The notes under the pieces were generated by a model. That model saw only the letters and a list, made by a program, of their open reading frames with translations, did no database searches and had not been told where the DNA came from. Both the position numbers and the translations under genes were made by a program. A stretch of 35,928 nucleotides of DNA from Haloarculaceae archaeon (GTDB lineage: Archaea > Halobacteriota > Halobacteria > Halobacteriales > Haloarculaceae): positions 1 to 35,928 of the forward strand of contig SKTU01000083.1 of the NCBI GenBank assembly GCA_007122455.1, read 5' to 3'. Positions 14,337 to 23,117 of this stretch are shown here, piece by piece. Within the stretch, counting starts at the first letter, position 1, and each line of letters starts with the position of its first letter.

Positions 14337-15590
14337 TCAGGCAGATACGGCAGTATTTCGGTATAGCGCCAGTAGTTCCTCGAGAACGGTTTCCGGGCTG
14401 AACTGGTCGAGCTGATCGGGGATCTCGCGCCGGTACGCCCCGTAGTCGTTCCGGAGCTGATGGACGTGCTCGGCGAGGTCACGCTCGTTTCCGGGCTCGA
14501 AAACCTCACCCGCTGCTCCGATGATGTAGCTCATGCTCCCGATGTCCGAACTGACGACCGGAGTCCGACTCGCGAGCGCTTCGAGTATCACGCGACCGAA
14601 CGGTTCGTCGATGACTCCCGGATAGACGAAGACGTCCGAGTCGTGATACGCCGACGGGAGCTCTTCGTGATCGACGTAGCCGAGCCACGAGATCCGATCC
14701 GCGACGTCGAGGTCCGCCGCGAGCGTTCGCAGCGCCGATTCGTACGGCCCGCTGCCGGCGATCCGGAGTTCGACGTCGAAGGGCAGTTCTTCCAGATGCG
14801 GGAGGGACCGAATGAGTACGTCGACCCCCTTGATCTGTTTTAAGGCACCGACGTAGAGGAGCGAGAGGGTTTTCCCGTCCGAAATCGAGAACGCGTCGGC
14901 TCCGTCACCGTTCGGGGGCGTGAACCGGTCCTCGTAGAAGTGCGGTACGACCGTGATTCGGTCCGCGGGAAAGCCGAGCTCCACGTAGTCGTCGCAGAGG
15001 TGTGGCGACAGCGCGTGGTAGGCCGTAACCCGATTACGGTTTTCGAACGACTGTTTGACGAGCGGCCCGCGGCCGGCGGAGAGATACGCCGATTTGAGTT
15101 CGTTCGTGACGCCCTGTCGGCGGCCGAGCGCGGTCGATGCGATGCAACTCGAACATTTCGCCACTCCCGGCCCGCTGCACTTCTCCGTTCCACGATACCT
15201 GAGATCGGCCTTCGGACAGACCGGAAGATACGAGTTGAGCGTCACGAGCGTCTCGGTCTCGAGTTCGGCGAGTGTCGAGATGAACGCCGACGAGTAGGAG
15301 TGGACCAAATCGTGGGAGTTCAACTCCTCTCGCCTCCCCTCGAGCGCCTGCTGTTTCCGCTGGATCGGATGGGGAAGATAGGACAATTCGTCGGAGATGA
15401 CGTACTCTACCCTGTCGTCCGCCGGAAGGTCGGCTCGCCCCGCGCTCCGCTGACTCGCGACGTACACCGTGAGATCGTGATACTTCGAGAGGTGTTCGAT
15501 GAGTAGTGTCGACGTGTGTGTGGCCCCGGATCCGCCAGTACCTGGGCACTCGACGGGGACGAAGCCGACGTCGAGACGGTGCTCTACCAT
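14337..15590 (-). CDS. Glycosyltransferase family 4 with internal cysteine cluster
   Basis: A 417-residue GT-B enzyme. The N-terminal domain starts LDVGFVPVECPGTGGSGATH. The C-terminal donor domain shows LLYVGALKQIKGVDVLIRSL, LRIAGSGPYESAL, WLGYVDHEELPSAYHDSDVF and DEPFGRVILEALASRTPVV with the E-x7-E nucleotide-sugar motif. An insertion at about residues 125-160 carries four Cys (CP...KCSG...KCSSC), a possible metal-binding knuckle seen in some haloarchaeal GT4 proteins. ATG 15590 is preferred over in-frame ATG 15605 because a TATA box is centred about 31 nt upstream of 15590. Donor and acceptor unknown. It is a single gene, convergent with the lipoprotein gene. Confidence 0.9.
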   Translation of the reverse strand: MVEHRLDVGFVPVECPGTGGSGATHTSTLLIEHLSKYHDLTVYVASQRSAGRADLPADDRVEYVISDELSYLPHPIQRKQQALEGRREELNSHDLVHSYSSAFISTLAELETETLVTLNSYLPVCPKADLRYRGTEKCSGPGVAKCSSCIASTALGRRQGVTNELKSAYLSAGRGPLVKQSFENRNRVTAYHALSPHLCDDYVELGFPADRITVVPHFYEDRFTPPNGDGADAFSISDGKTLSLLYVGALKQIKGVDVLIRSLPHLEELPFDVELRIAGSGPYESALRTLAADLDVADRISWLGYVDHEELPSAYHDSDVFVYPGVIDEPFGRVILEALASRTPVVSSDIGSMSYIIGAAGEVFEPGNERDLAEHVHQLRNDYGAYRREIPDQLDQFSPETVLEELLALYRNTAVSA

Positions 15591-15614
15591 TACAGTACCC
15601 CACATGCCGCCCGC

Positions 15615-15627
15615 TGATTATTATCGG
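15615..15627 (-). promoter_or_regulatory. TATA box (CCGATAATAATCA) for the GT4 gene
   Basis: Centred about 31 nt upstream of ATG 15590 on the minus strand; this distance supports that start as leaderless or nearly so. Confidence 0.55.
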
Positions 15628-15666
15628 CGGATTAAGTCGTCCTCGACGAGTGGTCCGGACCGACCG

Positions 15667-16770
15667 TCAGGCGCGTTCCAGTTCGACGCAGAAGACCGAT
15701 CCCTCGGGGTCGTTGTCTTCGATCCGTATACGTCCCCCGTACTGCGTCACGAGGCGATCGACGAGCGTGAGTCCGACGCCGATCCCGCTGCTTTCGACAC
15801 TCTGGATCCCCTCCTCGAAGATGCGATCCCGCTGCCGTCTCGGGATCCCCGGTCCGTTGTCCGCGACCCGCACCGTCACCGTGTCTCCCTCAACCGTCCC
15901 GTCGATGTGCACTTTCGCCTCCGATTTGTCGTTGAAGAAGACGCCGTTACTGATCAGATTCCCGAACACCGACGCCAGGAGACGGTTCCCCCGAACGTCC
16001 GCATCGGGAACGTCACCCATCGTGATTTCGGAGCTCCGATAGAGGCTCCGCGCTTTCTCGACCTCCCGCTGGAGAATCGCGTTCAGATCGGTCGGCGACA
16101 GCTCCGGCGTCTCCTCGGCTGTCATCGAATCGAGCGCGTCGCCGATCGTTCGTGTCAGCTGCAGAATGTGGTTCCCGGATTGGATGATCTCCTCGACGAT
16201 GTCCTGCCCTCGGGGATCGACGTAGTCGGTGAGCTCCTCCGTTCGTCCGACGATGAGGCTAATGTCGTTTTTGATGTCGTGTCTCGTGAGCTGGTTCAGC
16301 ATCGCCAGCTGTTCGGATCGCCGTCGGAGTTCCTCTTCGGTTTGCTTCCGCTCGATCGCGTACTGGATCGCCATCGCGAGGGTCTGTGACGTGATGTTGT
16401 CCTTAACGAGGTAGTCCTGTGCGCCCTCCGATACGGCTTTCATCCCGAGCTGCTGTTCCGGCATTCCGGTGAGTACGACCACGGGAAGATCCGGCAACTC
16501 CGCGAGCGCCCGAGTGACCGTCTCGATCCCGTCGCTGTCTGGTAGCTGAAGGTCGAGTAGTACGGCGTCGGGCTGTAGCTCGGGGGCCCGATCCAGTCCG
16601 GACTGCAACGTGTCCTCGTGTGTAACCTCGACCTCGTCGGTTCGCTCTTCTCCCGGTCCGTGGGCGAGAAGCGAATTGAGCTTCGCCTGGACGAGGAGTT
16701 CCTGAACCAGGTTTGCGTCGTGGGGATTGTCCTCGATCAGGAGTATCGTGAGTGTTGTGTTGTCGTTCAT
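15667..16770 (-). CDS. Receiver-histidine kinase (REC-HisKA-HATPase)
   Basis: A 367-residue cytosolic two-component protein. The N-terminal receiver has acidic-pocket residues (LLIEDN), the phospho-accepting Asp73 (LLDLQLPDSDG) and Lys123 (YLVKDN). A coiled-coil linker (about 138-158) leads to the kinase H-box with His164 (LTRHDIKND), then the N-box (NLISNGVFFN), G1 (DNGPGIP) and G2 (GIGVGLTLV) of the ATPase. No membrane segment or PAS domain is present, so input comes through the receiver; it may relay phosphate in a multi-step pathway. It lies 60 nt downstream of the HxlR-REC-HalX gene on the same strand, so the two probably form one operon and a phosphorelay. Confidence 0.93.
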   Translation of the reverse strand: MNDNTTLTILLIEDNPHDANLVQELLVQAKLNSLLAHGPGEERTDEVEVTHEDTLQSGLDRAPELQPDAVLLDLQLPDSDGIETVTRALAELPDLPVVVLTGMPEQQLGMKAVSEGAQDYLVKDNITSQTLAMAIQYAIERKQTEEELRRRSEQLAMLNQLTRHDIKNDISLIVGRTEELTDYVDPRGQDIVEEIIQSGNHILQLTRTIGDALDSMTAEETPELSPTDLNAILQREVEKARSLYRSSEITMGDVPDADVRGNRLLASVFGNLISNGVFFNDKSEAKVHIDGTVEGDTVTVRVADNGPGIPRRQRDRIFEEGIQSVESSGIGVGLTLVDRLVTQYGGRIRIEDNDPEGSVFCVELERA

Positions 16771-16830
16771 GCGTTTGCGTACGTCAGCACGTCCGTCGAT
16801 TCGGACGGAACGGTCGATCGCAGTCGCGGT

Positions 16831-17709
16831 TCACTCGTCGTCTTGTAACGATGCGAGGAGCCGATCGTCGTTTTCGATTCCCTCCGACGGATCGTCGATC
16901 GCCGCCTCGAGTTCCTCGAGGCGTTCGATCAGCCGCGTGTACTCGTCGCTCTCGGCGAGTTCGGACGCCGTCTTCTCGGCGTCCAGCAATGCCCGTTTCG
17001 CGTTCAAAACCACGTACTCTCGCGTCTTTTCGCCGTAGGTGTCTCGCGTGAGCACGTCAGTGAGTACGTCCCTGAGCTCGTCTTTGAGGGTGGGCTTCAT
17101 CACGTACGCGTCGAACGCCATGTCGACGACGTCGAAGTCCGGGTTGACGGCCGAGAGCATGACGACCCGACAGTCGAGGTTCAGCCCACGGATTCGCTCG
17201 AGGATCTCGTCACCGGAGAGCCCCGGCATCCGTCGGTCCAACAGGACGACGTCGACGTCCTCGTCGAGCATCCGGAGGCCGTCGCTTCCGTTGTACGCCC
17301 GCTTGACCTGATAGTCGTCCTCGAGCCACCCTGCGTGCATCTTCACGAGTCGCGGATCGTTGTCGATGATGAGAACGGTCGGATCGGGATCGGGATCGAG
17401 ATACTCGTCGCCCCACTCCGCCAGAGAACTGAGCGCCACGTGGAGCCCCCGGCCGTCTTTCGTCAGCTCGTACTCGACGCGCTTCGGCGACTCGCTGACG
17501 ACGGTGCGGCTCACGAGATCGTTCTCGACCAGGTTATCGAGACTGTCGGTCAACACCTTCGCGGAGATCTCCCCGACGCGGTCCTTCAGCTCGGTGAAAC
17601 GCAGTGGCTCCTCCCTGTGGAGCCGGTGGATGATGATCGGATGCCACTTCTTCGACACCAGATCGACGGCACTGACTAACCTCTCGAGTTCTTCCTCTTC
17701 GTCGTTCAC
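16831..17709 (-). CDS. HxlR winged-helix + receiver + HalX fusion regulator
   Basis: A 292-residue regulator. Residues 10-103 form an HxlR-type winged helix (KKWHPIIIHRLHREEPLRF, with the recognition region SAKVLTDSLDNL). Residues 111-220 are a receiver with Asp158 (VLLDRRMPGLSGDE) and Lys205 (YVMKP). Residues 225-292 are a HalX C-terminal domain with a helical Glu/Lys-rich segment. Most haloarchaeal HalX proteins are REC-HalX without a DNA-binding part; here a DNA-binding domain is joined in front, so phosphorylation could directly govern DNA binding. Start is GTG 17709. Likely partner is the REC-kinase immediately downstream. Targets unknown; neighbouring surface-polysaccharide genes are candidates. 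Confidence 0.9.
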   Translation of the reverse strand: MNDEEEELERLVSAVDLVSKKWHPIIIHRLHREEPLRFTELKDRVGEISAKVLTDSLDNLVENDLVSRTVVSESPKRVEYELTKDGRGLHVALSSLAEWGDEYLDPDPDPTVLIIDNDPRLVKMHAGWLEDDYQVKRAYNGSDGLRMLDEDVDVVLLDRRMPGLSGDEILERIRGLNLDCRVVMLSAVNPDFDVVDMAFDAYVMKPTLKDELRDVLTDVLTRDTYGEKTREYVVLNAKRALLDAEKTASELAESDEYTRLIERLEELEAAIDDPSEGIENDDRLLASLQDDE

Positions 17710-18156
17710 ACGTTTGTCCTATCTTATCGTTCGCCGGAAGTTACTATGTAGGAGCTAAACGCCGACCCACCGCCCACCGACTGCTTTCGATGGGGATGGC
17801 TAACCCGTGGTTTCATTCCCAGCTGTATACTGACGACGATGTGGCCCCGGGAACACGTACTTTTCGGTTACTGCTCTATTCGCTTTTGAAACGTGGATGA
17901 CTCCGTGAATCGCCGAACGGTGCCGACGATCGCTCTGGTGTCCGACGGAGTGTCCCTCGTCAGCCCGGCTTAGGATCGACGCCGATCGCTAGGTGCTCTG
18001 CTGCCGGAACGGTTCGACGAATTAACGAACTGATAATAAAATGAAGGGACGGCGATAGGCTGATGTGATGTGTTTTGTGAACCACTGTTGCCGTCACGTC
18101 TCCTCGATGGCTGATCGCCCCGGAGTAGAAACCGGGCGACGGAGGTGGGTGAACTG
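17710..18156. promoter_or_regulatory. Divergent intergenic region with promoter and strong ribosome-binding site for the phosphatase-family gene
   Basis: 447 nt between divergent genes. A TATA box (GATAATAAAA, 18032-18041) predicts a transcript starting near 18065 and a leader of about 90 nt. GGAGGTG (18141-18147), a full match to the 16S 3' end, lies 9 nt before ATG 18157 and decides that start over GTG 18145, which would overlap the site. A/T-rich stretches near 17720-17745 may serve the minus-strand regulator. Nothing gene-like is seen in 17760-18000. Confidence 0.55.
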
Positions 18157-19788
18157 ATGTCCTCGAAGAATTCGATGGACGTGTTGCTCATCGGGGTCGA
18201 CGCCGCGTGTCCGTCGGTCCTCGATATGCTCTTCGAGACCGAGAGCGTACCGAACATACGTGGCTTGATCGACGACGGCGTCGTCAGCCAGCTTCAGTCT
18301 CAGATCCCTCCGTGGACGCCGAGCGCGTGGCCGTCGATCTACACGGGCGTCAATCCGGGCAAGCACGGCGCGTTCGGCTTCGTTCAGTTCGACGGCTACG
18401 ACTGGGAGGTCGTGAGTGCCGAACACGTACGCGAACGGTCTCTGTGGTCACTCCTCGCAGAACACGGACTGACGAGCGTCGTGGTCAACGTTCCGGTGAC
18501 GTATCCGTCCGACGATATCGACGGAGCGATCGTCCCCGGATTCATCGGTCCCGAGGACCCCGACTGTTCCCCGCCCGGATTGCTAGAGGATATCCGCGAT
18601 GCGATCGGCGAGTACCGCGTCTACCCGGAGTACGCGCGCGGCGATACCGACTACAGCGACGACGAGAAGATGGACGAGTACTGTCGCCTGGCCAAATTCC
18701 GCGGTCAGGCGTTTCGGTATCTCTCCGACGAGTTCGATCCCGACTTCGGCTTCGTGCAGTTCCAGAAGACCGACACGGTGTTCCACGAGTTCGACGGCCA
18801 GACCGAGAAGGTCCGGCGGATATACGAGGAGACCGACGACCAGATCGGGAAGATCCTCGATCACTGTGATCCGACGTACGTGTTCCTCGTGAGTGATCAC
18901 GGTATTGGACCGTACGACGGCCACGAGTTCCGGGTCAACGAACACCTGAAGGAACGCGGATACCTCGAGTCGACGTTCGAGGGGAAGGGAATGCCGTCGT
19001 GGAATCCGATTCGGAGTCAGCTCCGACAGGGTGAGACGACACGGACGTGGGATCCTGGCGTGATCAGCCAGATGGCCGCATTGCCGGCCAAGGTCGGGAT
19101 CAGTCCGAGCGACGTCGTGTCGAAGCTCGAGCGGTTCGGGCTCGCGGACGTCGTGAGACGACACGCACCCGCGTCGATGGTTCGAACCTCGACCGAACAG
19201 GTCGATTTCCCGTCGTCGACGGCGTACATGCGGGCTCGCACCGAACTCGGCGTGCGAATCAATCTCGAGAGCCGGGAGCCGGAGGGGATCGTCCCACAGG
19301 AGGAGTACGAGGCCGTTCGACAGGAGCTCATAGAGCTCCTCCAGCGCGTGCGAACTCCCGACGGTGACCCGGTCTTTCAGGCAGTTCGCCCACGGGAGGA
19401 GTTCTTCCACGGCCCGTACGCCGAAGACGCCGTCGACATCGTAACGATCCCTAACGAGTTCAACCAGTTCCTGTCGGCGAACCTCGCTGGAGAGCGGTTC
19501 GGACCGCCGACCGAACCGTGGAACCACAAGCTCGACGGCGTGATCGTGGCTGCCGGGGGCGACATCGATACGACGGCTCGACTGGAGAATCCCCACATAT
19601 TCGACGTCGCACCGACGGTGATGGCGGCGTTCGGCCTACCGATCAGCGACCGAATGGACGGGACGGTCCTCCCGCTCATCGAGGACACCGGGCGAAAGAG
19701 CTACCCGTCTTACCGCTCGTCCGCCAGAAGCGATCGAGACGTCTCCGACGTCGAGGAGCGGCTCTCCGATCTCGGCTATTTCGAGTAG
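18157..19788 (+). CDS. Alkaline-phosphatase-superfamily (type I phosphodiesterase/nucleotide pyrophosphatase) protein
   Basis: A 543-residue soluble protein with the two-metal alkaline phosphatase core. Asp15 (LLIGVDAAC), the nucleophile region around residues 53-60 (WTPSAWPSIYTG, Thr54 or Ser56), D206/H210 (KTDTVFHEFDG) and D247/H248 (LVSDHGIGPYDG) are the expected metal and catalytic ligands. No signal peptide or membrane segment is seen, so it should act in the cytoplasm, unlike sulfatase-like phosphoethanolamine transferases. Haloarchaeal relatives often lie near glycosylation genes, but the substrate is unknown; a sugar-phosphate or lipid-linked intermediate is a guess. It converges on the PadR gene with a 40-nt gap. 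Confidence 0.88.
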   Translation: MSSKNSMDVLLIGVDAACPSVLDMLFETESVPNIRGLIDDGVVSQLQSQIPPWTPSAWPSIYTGVNPGKHGAFGFVQFDGYDWEVVSAEHVRERSLWSLLAEHGLTSVVVNVPVTYPSDDIDGAIVPGFIGPEDPDCSPPGLLEDIRDAIGEYRVYPEYARGDTDYSDDEKMDEYCRLAKFRGQAFRYLSDEFDPDFGFVQFQKTDTVFHEFDGQTEKVRRIYEETDDQIGKILDHCDPTYVFLVSDHGIGPYDGHEFRVNEHLKERGYLESTFEGKGMPSWNPIRSQLRQGETTRTWDPGVISQMAALPAKVGISPSDVVSKLERFGLADVVRRHAPASMVRTSTEQVDFPSSTAYMRARTELGVRINLESREPEGIVPQEEYEAVRQELIELLQRVRTPDGDPVFQAVRPREEFFHGPYAEDAVDIVTIPNEFNQFLSANLAGERFGPPTEPWNHKLDGVIVAAGGDIDTTARLENPHIFDVAPTVMAAFGLPISDRMDGTVLPLIEDTGRKSYPSYRSSARSDRDVSDVEERLSDLGYFE

Positions 19789-19828
19789 CGTTCGATCGAG
19801 ACGACGCGAACTTCCTCCGGAAACCTGG

Positions 19829-20137
19829 TTACGAGACGACGATGTTGAGATCCTCTTTGATCTCGTCCGAGAGCATCTGGAACTGCCACTGGACTCTGGC
19901 CTCGATCTCTCGCTTTCCGTACTCCGTCAGTACGTACTTGTTCGTCCGCTGGTCGTGTTGGCCCTTCTCGACGAGCCCTTTCTCGACGAGCGCGTCTAGG
20001 TTCGGATACAGACGCCCGTGGCGTATGTCCTCCCAATAGTAGCTGTTGACGATCTCTTTTATGTCTAGGCCTTTCGGTTCGTCCAATCCCGATATGACGA
20101 ACATGAGATCTCGTTGGAAGGCGGTCAGGTCGTGCAT
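19829..20137 (-). CDS. PadR-family transcriptional regulator
   Basis: A 102-residue winged-helix regulator of the haloarchaeal PadR type. It has the characteristic MHDLTAFQRDLMFVISGLDE opening, the recognition region HGRLYPNLDALVEKGLVEK, and a wing TNKYVLTEYGKREIEARV; the short C-terminal helix supports dimerisation. ATG 20137 is chosen over an upstream in-frame ATG (20179) since homologues start at MHDLT and a TATA box (GGTATATGT) is centred about 30 nt upstream. Target genes unknown; the family often represses an adjacent or its own gene. Confidence 0.92.
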   Translation of the reverse strand: MHDLTAFQRDLMFVISGLDEPKGLDIKEIVNSYYWEDIRHGRLYPNLDALVEKGLVEKGQHDQRTNKYVLTEYGKREIEARVQWQFQMLSDEIKEDLNIVVS

Positions 20138-20162
20138 CGATGGATAGCTTGTATACGGGTAG

Positions 20163-20171
20163 ACATATACC
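20163..20171 (-). promoter_or_regulatory. TATA box (GGTATATGT) for the PadR gene
   Basis: Centred about 30 nt upstream of ATG 20137, implying a leaderless mRNA. A GTATAC pair (20153-20158 and 20201-20206) brackets it and could be part of an operator. Confidence 0.5.
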
Positions 20172-20317
20172 GAAAACATTGTTCAAAAATTTACCATTAC
20201 CGTATACTGGATCCGATCAGCTAGCGGCAGTTCGATTGCACACTTATCAGTTGTTTAAAAGGCCTATCTACCGCCCACGTCGTGGAGTGTGAACGGTGCG
20301 ACACGATTCCACCTATC

Positions 20318-20339
20318 TCGTCGACTGACTGGTCGACGA
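20318..20339 (-). terminator. 8-bp inverted repeat (TCGTCGAC-TGACTG-GTCGACGA) after the PAS kinase
   Basis: A perfect stem beginning 18 nt beyond the stop codon of the minus-strand histidine kinase. No T-run follows, so it may stabilise the mRNA end rather than terminate transcription. Confidence 0.4.
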
Positions 20340-20356
20340 ACTCGATCGGCTGTCGT

Positions 20357-22189
20357 TCACTCGGTCGGTCGGCCGCCTGGATCGGTCACCGGAGCGAGAG
20401 GCGTCGTCCCGCGCTCGACTTCGAGATCGCAGTCGGCCCTCGGTAGCGTGAGGTGGAACGCCGTTCCGACGCCCTTCTCGGATTCGACCCATATCCCTCC
20501 GCCGTGATACTCGACGATCTTCTCACAGGTCGCCAGCCCGATCCCGTAGCTGTCGCTGTAGCCCGACGAGAACAGATCGAAGATGCCATCCTGCTCGTTT
20601 TCGGTCATCCCGACGCCGCAGTCTTCGATGGAGAACTGGTGGACGTCTTCTCGGCGTTCGGCGGAGATTTCGACGCGGGGAATTCCGTCGCCGGAGTACT
20701 CGATCGCGTTACTCAACAGGTTCTGGAAGAGTTGAACGAGCATGCCACGATCGCCGGTCACCGTCGGGAGCGGCTCCGACCGTATCCGCGCTTTCGATCC
20801 GATGATCGCACTCTGGAGGTTCCCGACTGTTTCCCTGAGGACGGACTCGGTGTCGACTGATTCGATCTCCATCTCGGAGCCGACGCGGGAGTAGTCGAGG
20901 AGCTTCCCGATCATCTCCTGCATCCGCTCGGATCCGTCGATTGCCGTCCCGATCAGCTGTATCGCGTCCTCGTCTAACTCGTCACCGTACCGTCGCTGGA
21001 GGAGGTCCAGATAGCTCCGAACCGTCCGGAGCGGCTCTCGGAGGTCGTGGGACGCGACGTACGCGAACTTCTCGAGTTCGTCGTTCGACTGTTCGAGCTT
21101 GCGGACCGTCTGTCTGAGTTCCCGTTCGGCGGTAACTCGACGGCTGATGTCACGACCGATCCCGCTGACGAACCCGGTTCCGTCGCTCTTTTCGATCAGC
21201 GATCCCGTGAACTCGTAAGGGATCGTCTCCCCGTCCTTCGTCGACAGATTGAGTTCGGCCTTCCGGTCGCCTTCCTGCTGCACCTTGGCGAGCGACTCCA
21301 TCACCGTCGGTCGATCACGCTCCGGGAAGAACTCGACCGCGTGGAGCGAATCGATCTCCTCGTCGCTGTATCCGGTTACTTCGTTCAGACGGTGGTTCCA
21401 CTGAACCAGGTTTCCCTGAAAATCCGTCACGAAGAAGATGTCGTCGATCTGATCGAGGACGGTCCTGACGAACTGCGGGCCGGGATCAGATGGACTGCCC
21501 TGGGTTATCAGCTCGCCGAATTCGCGTTCGTCGAGGACGAAGCTGTCGTCAGTTACCGGCAACGCGAGATACTGGTGGAACTCCCCATCCACGGTGGCGA
21601 ACGTTCGCTTTGCGCTCTGTGAGGTGATCGCCGACCGCCCGAGTTCGAGGAGATCCGTATCCTGTTCGGAGGGCGGGTGCTCCTCGATGGTGAGTTGGCC
21701 TTCGATTTCGTCTTTCGCGACGCCGAGGCGGTCCGCCATCTCGCGGTTGACCCAGCGATACGTTCCATCGTCGTCGATTCGGGCGATCGCACCGTTCGTT
21801 CGCCTGAGTGCGGAGATGACGTCCGACGGTTCGTCGGTTTCGTTCAGCGGTCGACGGGACATTTCCACGTCGAGTTCGGCCGGATCGATCCTCCCGTTCG
21901 AAAGCACTCGATCGATCTCCCCTTCGATCTGGTCGGAGAGGTCGGCCGGATCTCCACGGTAGGCGACGTTGAACGCCTCGCCGATCGTTCTGGCGTGCTC
22001 CAGAAACGCCGTCCGCTTGCCGGCGTCGAACGACTGATCGACGATCAGCCACTCGCAGGGGGATCGAAGCAATCGGTCGATGGCGTTCCCGGCGTTGTTC
22101 GTAGCGAAGACGCTCACGGACTCTTCGTCGATCTCCACGAGGAGGTTCGCGATTGCGGCGTCAGTGTCTCCGACGTAAACTATCCGCAT
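20357..22189 (-). CDS. PAS-PAS sensor histidine kinase with receiver-like N-terminus
   Basis: A 610-residue soluble kinase. Residues 1-98 resemble a receiver (MRIVYVGDTDAA, LIVDQSF with Asp51), but the Lys-containing final strand is not evident, so it may be degenerate. PAS domains lie at about 125-225 and 240-350 (FFVTDFQGNLVQWN, EVTGYSDEEI, FVSGIGRDISRR). The dimerisation domain has His381 (FAYVASHDLREPLRTV) and the ATPase has NLLSNAIEYS, DCGVGM and SYGIGLATCEKIVEYHGG. The PAS domains may sense a small molecule or redox state. No response regulator is adjacent on the same strand; the nearest is the HxlR-REC-HalX protein 2.6 kb away. Confidence 0.93.
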   Translation of the reverse strand: MRIVYVGDTDAAIANLLVEIDEESVSVFATNNAGNAIDRLLRSPCEWLIVDQSFDAGKRTAFLEHARTIGEAFNVAYRGDPADLSDQIEGEIDRVLSNGRIDPAELDVEMSRRPLNETDEPSDVISALRRTNGAIARIDDDGTYRWVNREMADRLGVAKDEIEGQLTIEEHPPSEQDTDLLELGRSAITSQSAKRTFATVDGEFHQYLALPVTDDSFVLDEREFGELITQGSPSDPGPQFVRTVLDQIDDIFFVTDFQGNLVQWNHRLNEVTGYSDEEIDSLHAVEFFPERDRPTVMESLAKVQQEGDRKAELNLSTKDGETIPYEFTGSLIEKSDGTGFVSGIGRDISRRVTAERELRQTVRKLEQSNDELEKFAYVASHDLREPLRTVRSYLDLLQRRYGDELDEDAIQLIGTAIDGSERMQEMIGKLLDYSRVGSEMEIESVDTESVLRETVGNLQSAIIGSKARIRSEPLPTVTGDRGMLVQLFQNLLSNAIEYSGDGIPRVEISAERREDVHQFSIEDCGVGMTENEQDGIFDLFSSGYSDSYGIGLATCEKIVEYHGGGIWVESEKGVGTAFHLTLPRADCDLEVERGTTPLAPVTDPGGRPTE

Positions 22190-22331
22190 ACTGTACTATC
22201 GCTATCCGAACCCACCTGTTTCTCGGACGACATCTGCAGAAGTGTATTACGACCACCGTAATATGTTTATCGGACTCGAGAGGCGAGTTAACGACAAACG
22301 CTCGATCGCCCCGAAGACGGAGTTTAACGGC

Positions 22332-22351
22332 CGCTTACCCGGCAGTAAGCG
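22332..22351. promoter_or_regulatory. Perfect 7-bp inverted repeat (CGCTTAC-CCGGCA-GTAAGCG), possible operator
   Basis: It lies about 20 nt upstream of the long TATA element of the three-gene operon, in the divergent region shared with the histidine kinase. The position fits an activator or repressor site. Confidence 0.4.
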
Positions 22352-22371
22352 CCCACGGTTACTGAAGTGTT

Positions 22372-22387
22372 AGATATATTATATATG
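22372..22387 (+). promoter_or_regulatory. Extended TATA element of the three-gene operon
   Basis: Sixteen A/T-dominated bases (GATATATTATATATGT) about 35-50 nt before ATG 22422. Predicted transcription starts fall at about 22405-22412. Confidence 0.55.
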
Positions 22388-22421
22388 TGGGAATGCTGTT
22401 TCTTGAATCGTGATTGGAAAC

Positions 22422-23117
22422 ATGGAGGCGGCGGAGCAGGGTAGTCATCCCCAGCCGCTCACGAACGTTGCGACGGCGGAACGATCCCTCGAAACGGGCG
22501 AGCGAGACGACGCGATCCACGGACGCGCGGAGACGATGGCGGAGATGCTCTGCGAAGGGTTCCGGTTCCACGACGAGCGGAAGCGTGCGGACTCTATCGA
22601 GGCGTTCTACTACGTCGATCGGCGTAAGTTCGACGGAGTGAGCGACGAGGACGCGTGGGACGCCGCCGAAGCCTACGTCGACGCGCTGTGGCGAAAGGAC
22701 GAGGTCGAGGAACCGTACGTCTCCGGCGGTCGTATCGTCGATCCAGACGGCTTGGCTGAGGCCGACTGGTCGCCGGTTCGGGACGCGCTCGCACGCCGCG
22801 CCCGGGCAGTCGGATTCGACGAGTCGTACGCGGAGCTCACCACCGAAAGCTGGCGACGGCACAAGGTGGGTGGCGATTACTGGACCCCAATGCTTCGCGC
22901 TCAGGAGATCGAGTGTTCGGCGGCGCTCGGAGAACAGCGTCCGTCCCACAGCGAGGACACTCCCCGGGAGACCGTCGGCCATCTGCCGGCCCGGTACCTG
23001 GTCGGCGTCGAACTGCACGACCTGCACACCGAAGCCCACTGGCGACAGGCGATCGGCGTGATGACGCCCTACTTCGAAACGATCCTGCGATCCGCAGACA
23101 GCGGGAGGCTCCGATGA
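22422..23117 (+). CDS. Uncharacterised 231-aa protein, first gene of a three-gene operon
   Basis: No family is recognised. The protein is charged and soluble, without signal peptide or membrane segment, with several Trp and Tyr in the second half (WRRHKVGGDYWTPMLRAQE, ARYLVGVELHDLHTEAHWRQ). The first half carries a helical Glu/Arg-rich segment (GRAETMAEMLCEGFRFHDE). Codon bias is that of a real haloarchaeal gene. ATG 22422 is chosen, but GTG 22410, which adds four residues and coincides with the predicted transcription start, is equally possible. Its stop overlaps the next start (ATGA), so the two are translationally coupled. Confidence 0.72.
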   Translation: MEAAEQGSHPQPLTNVATAERSLETGERDDAIHGRAETMAEMLCEGFRFHDERKRADSIEAFYYVDRRKFDGVSDEDAWDAAEAYVDALWRKDEVEEPYVSGGRIVDPDGLAEADWSPVRDALARRARAVGFDESYAELTTESWRRHKVGGDYWTPMLRAQEIECSAALGEQRPSHSEDTPRETVGHLPARYLVGVELHDLHTEAHWRQAIGVMTPYFETILRSADSGRLR

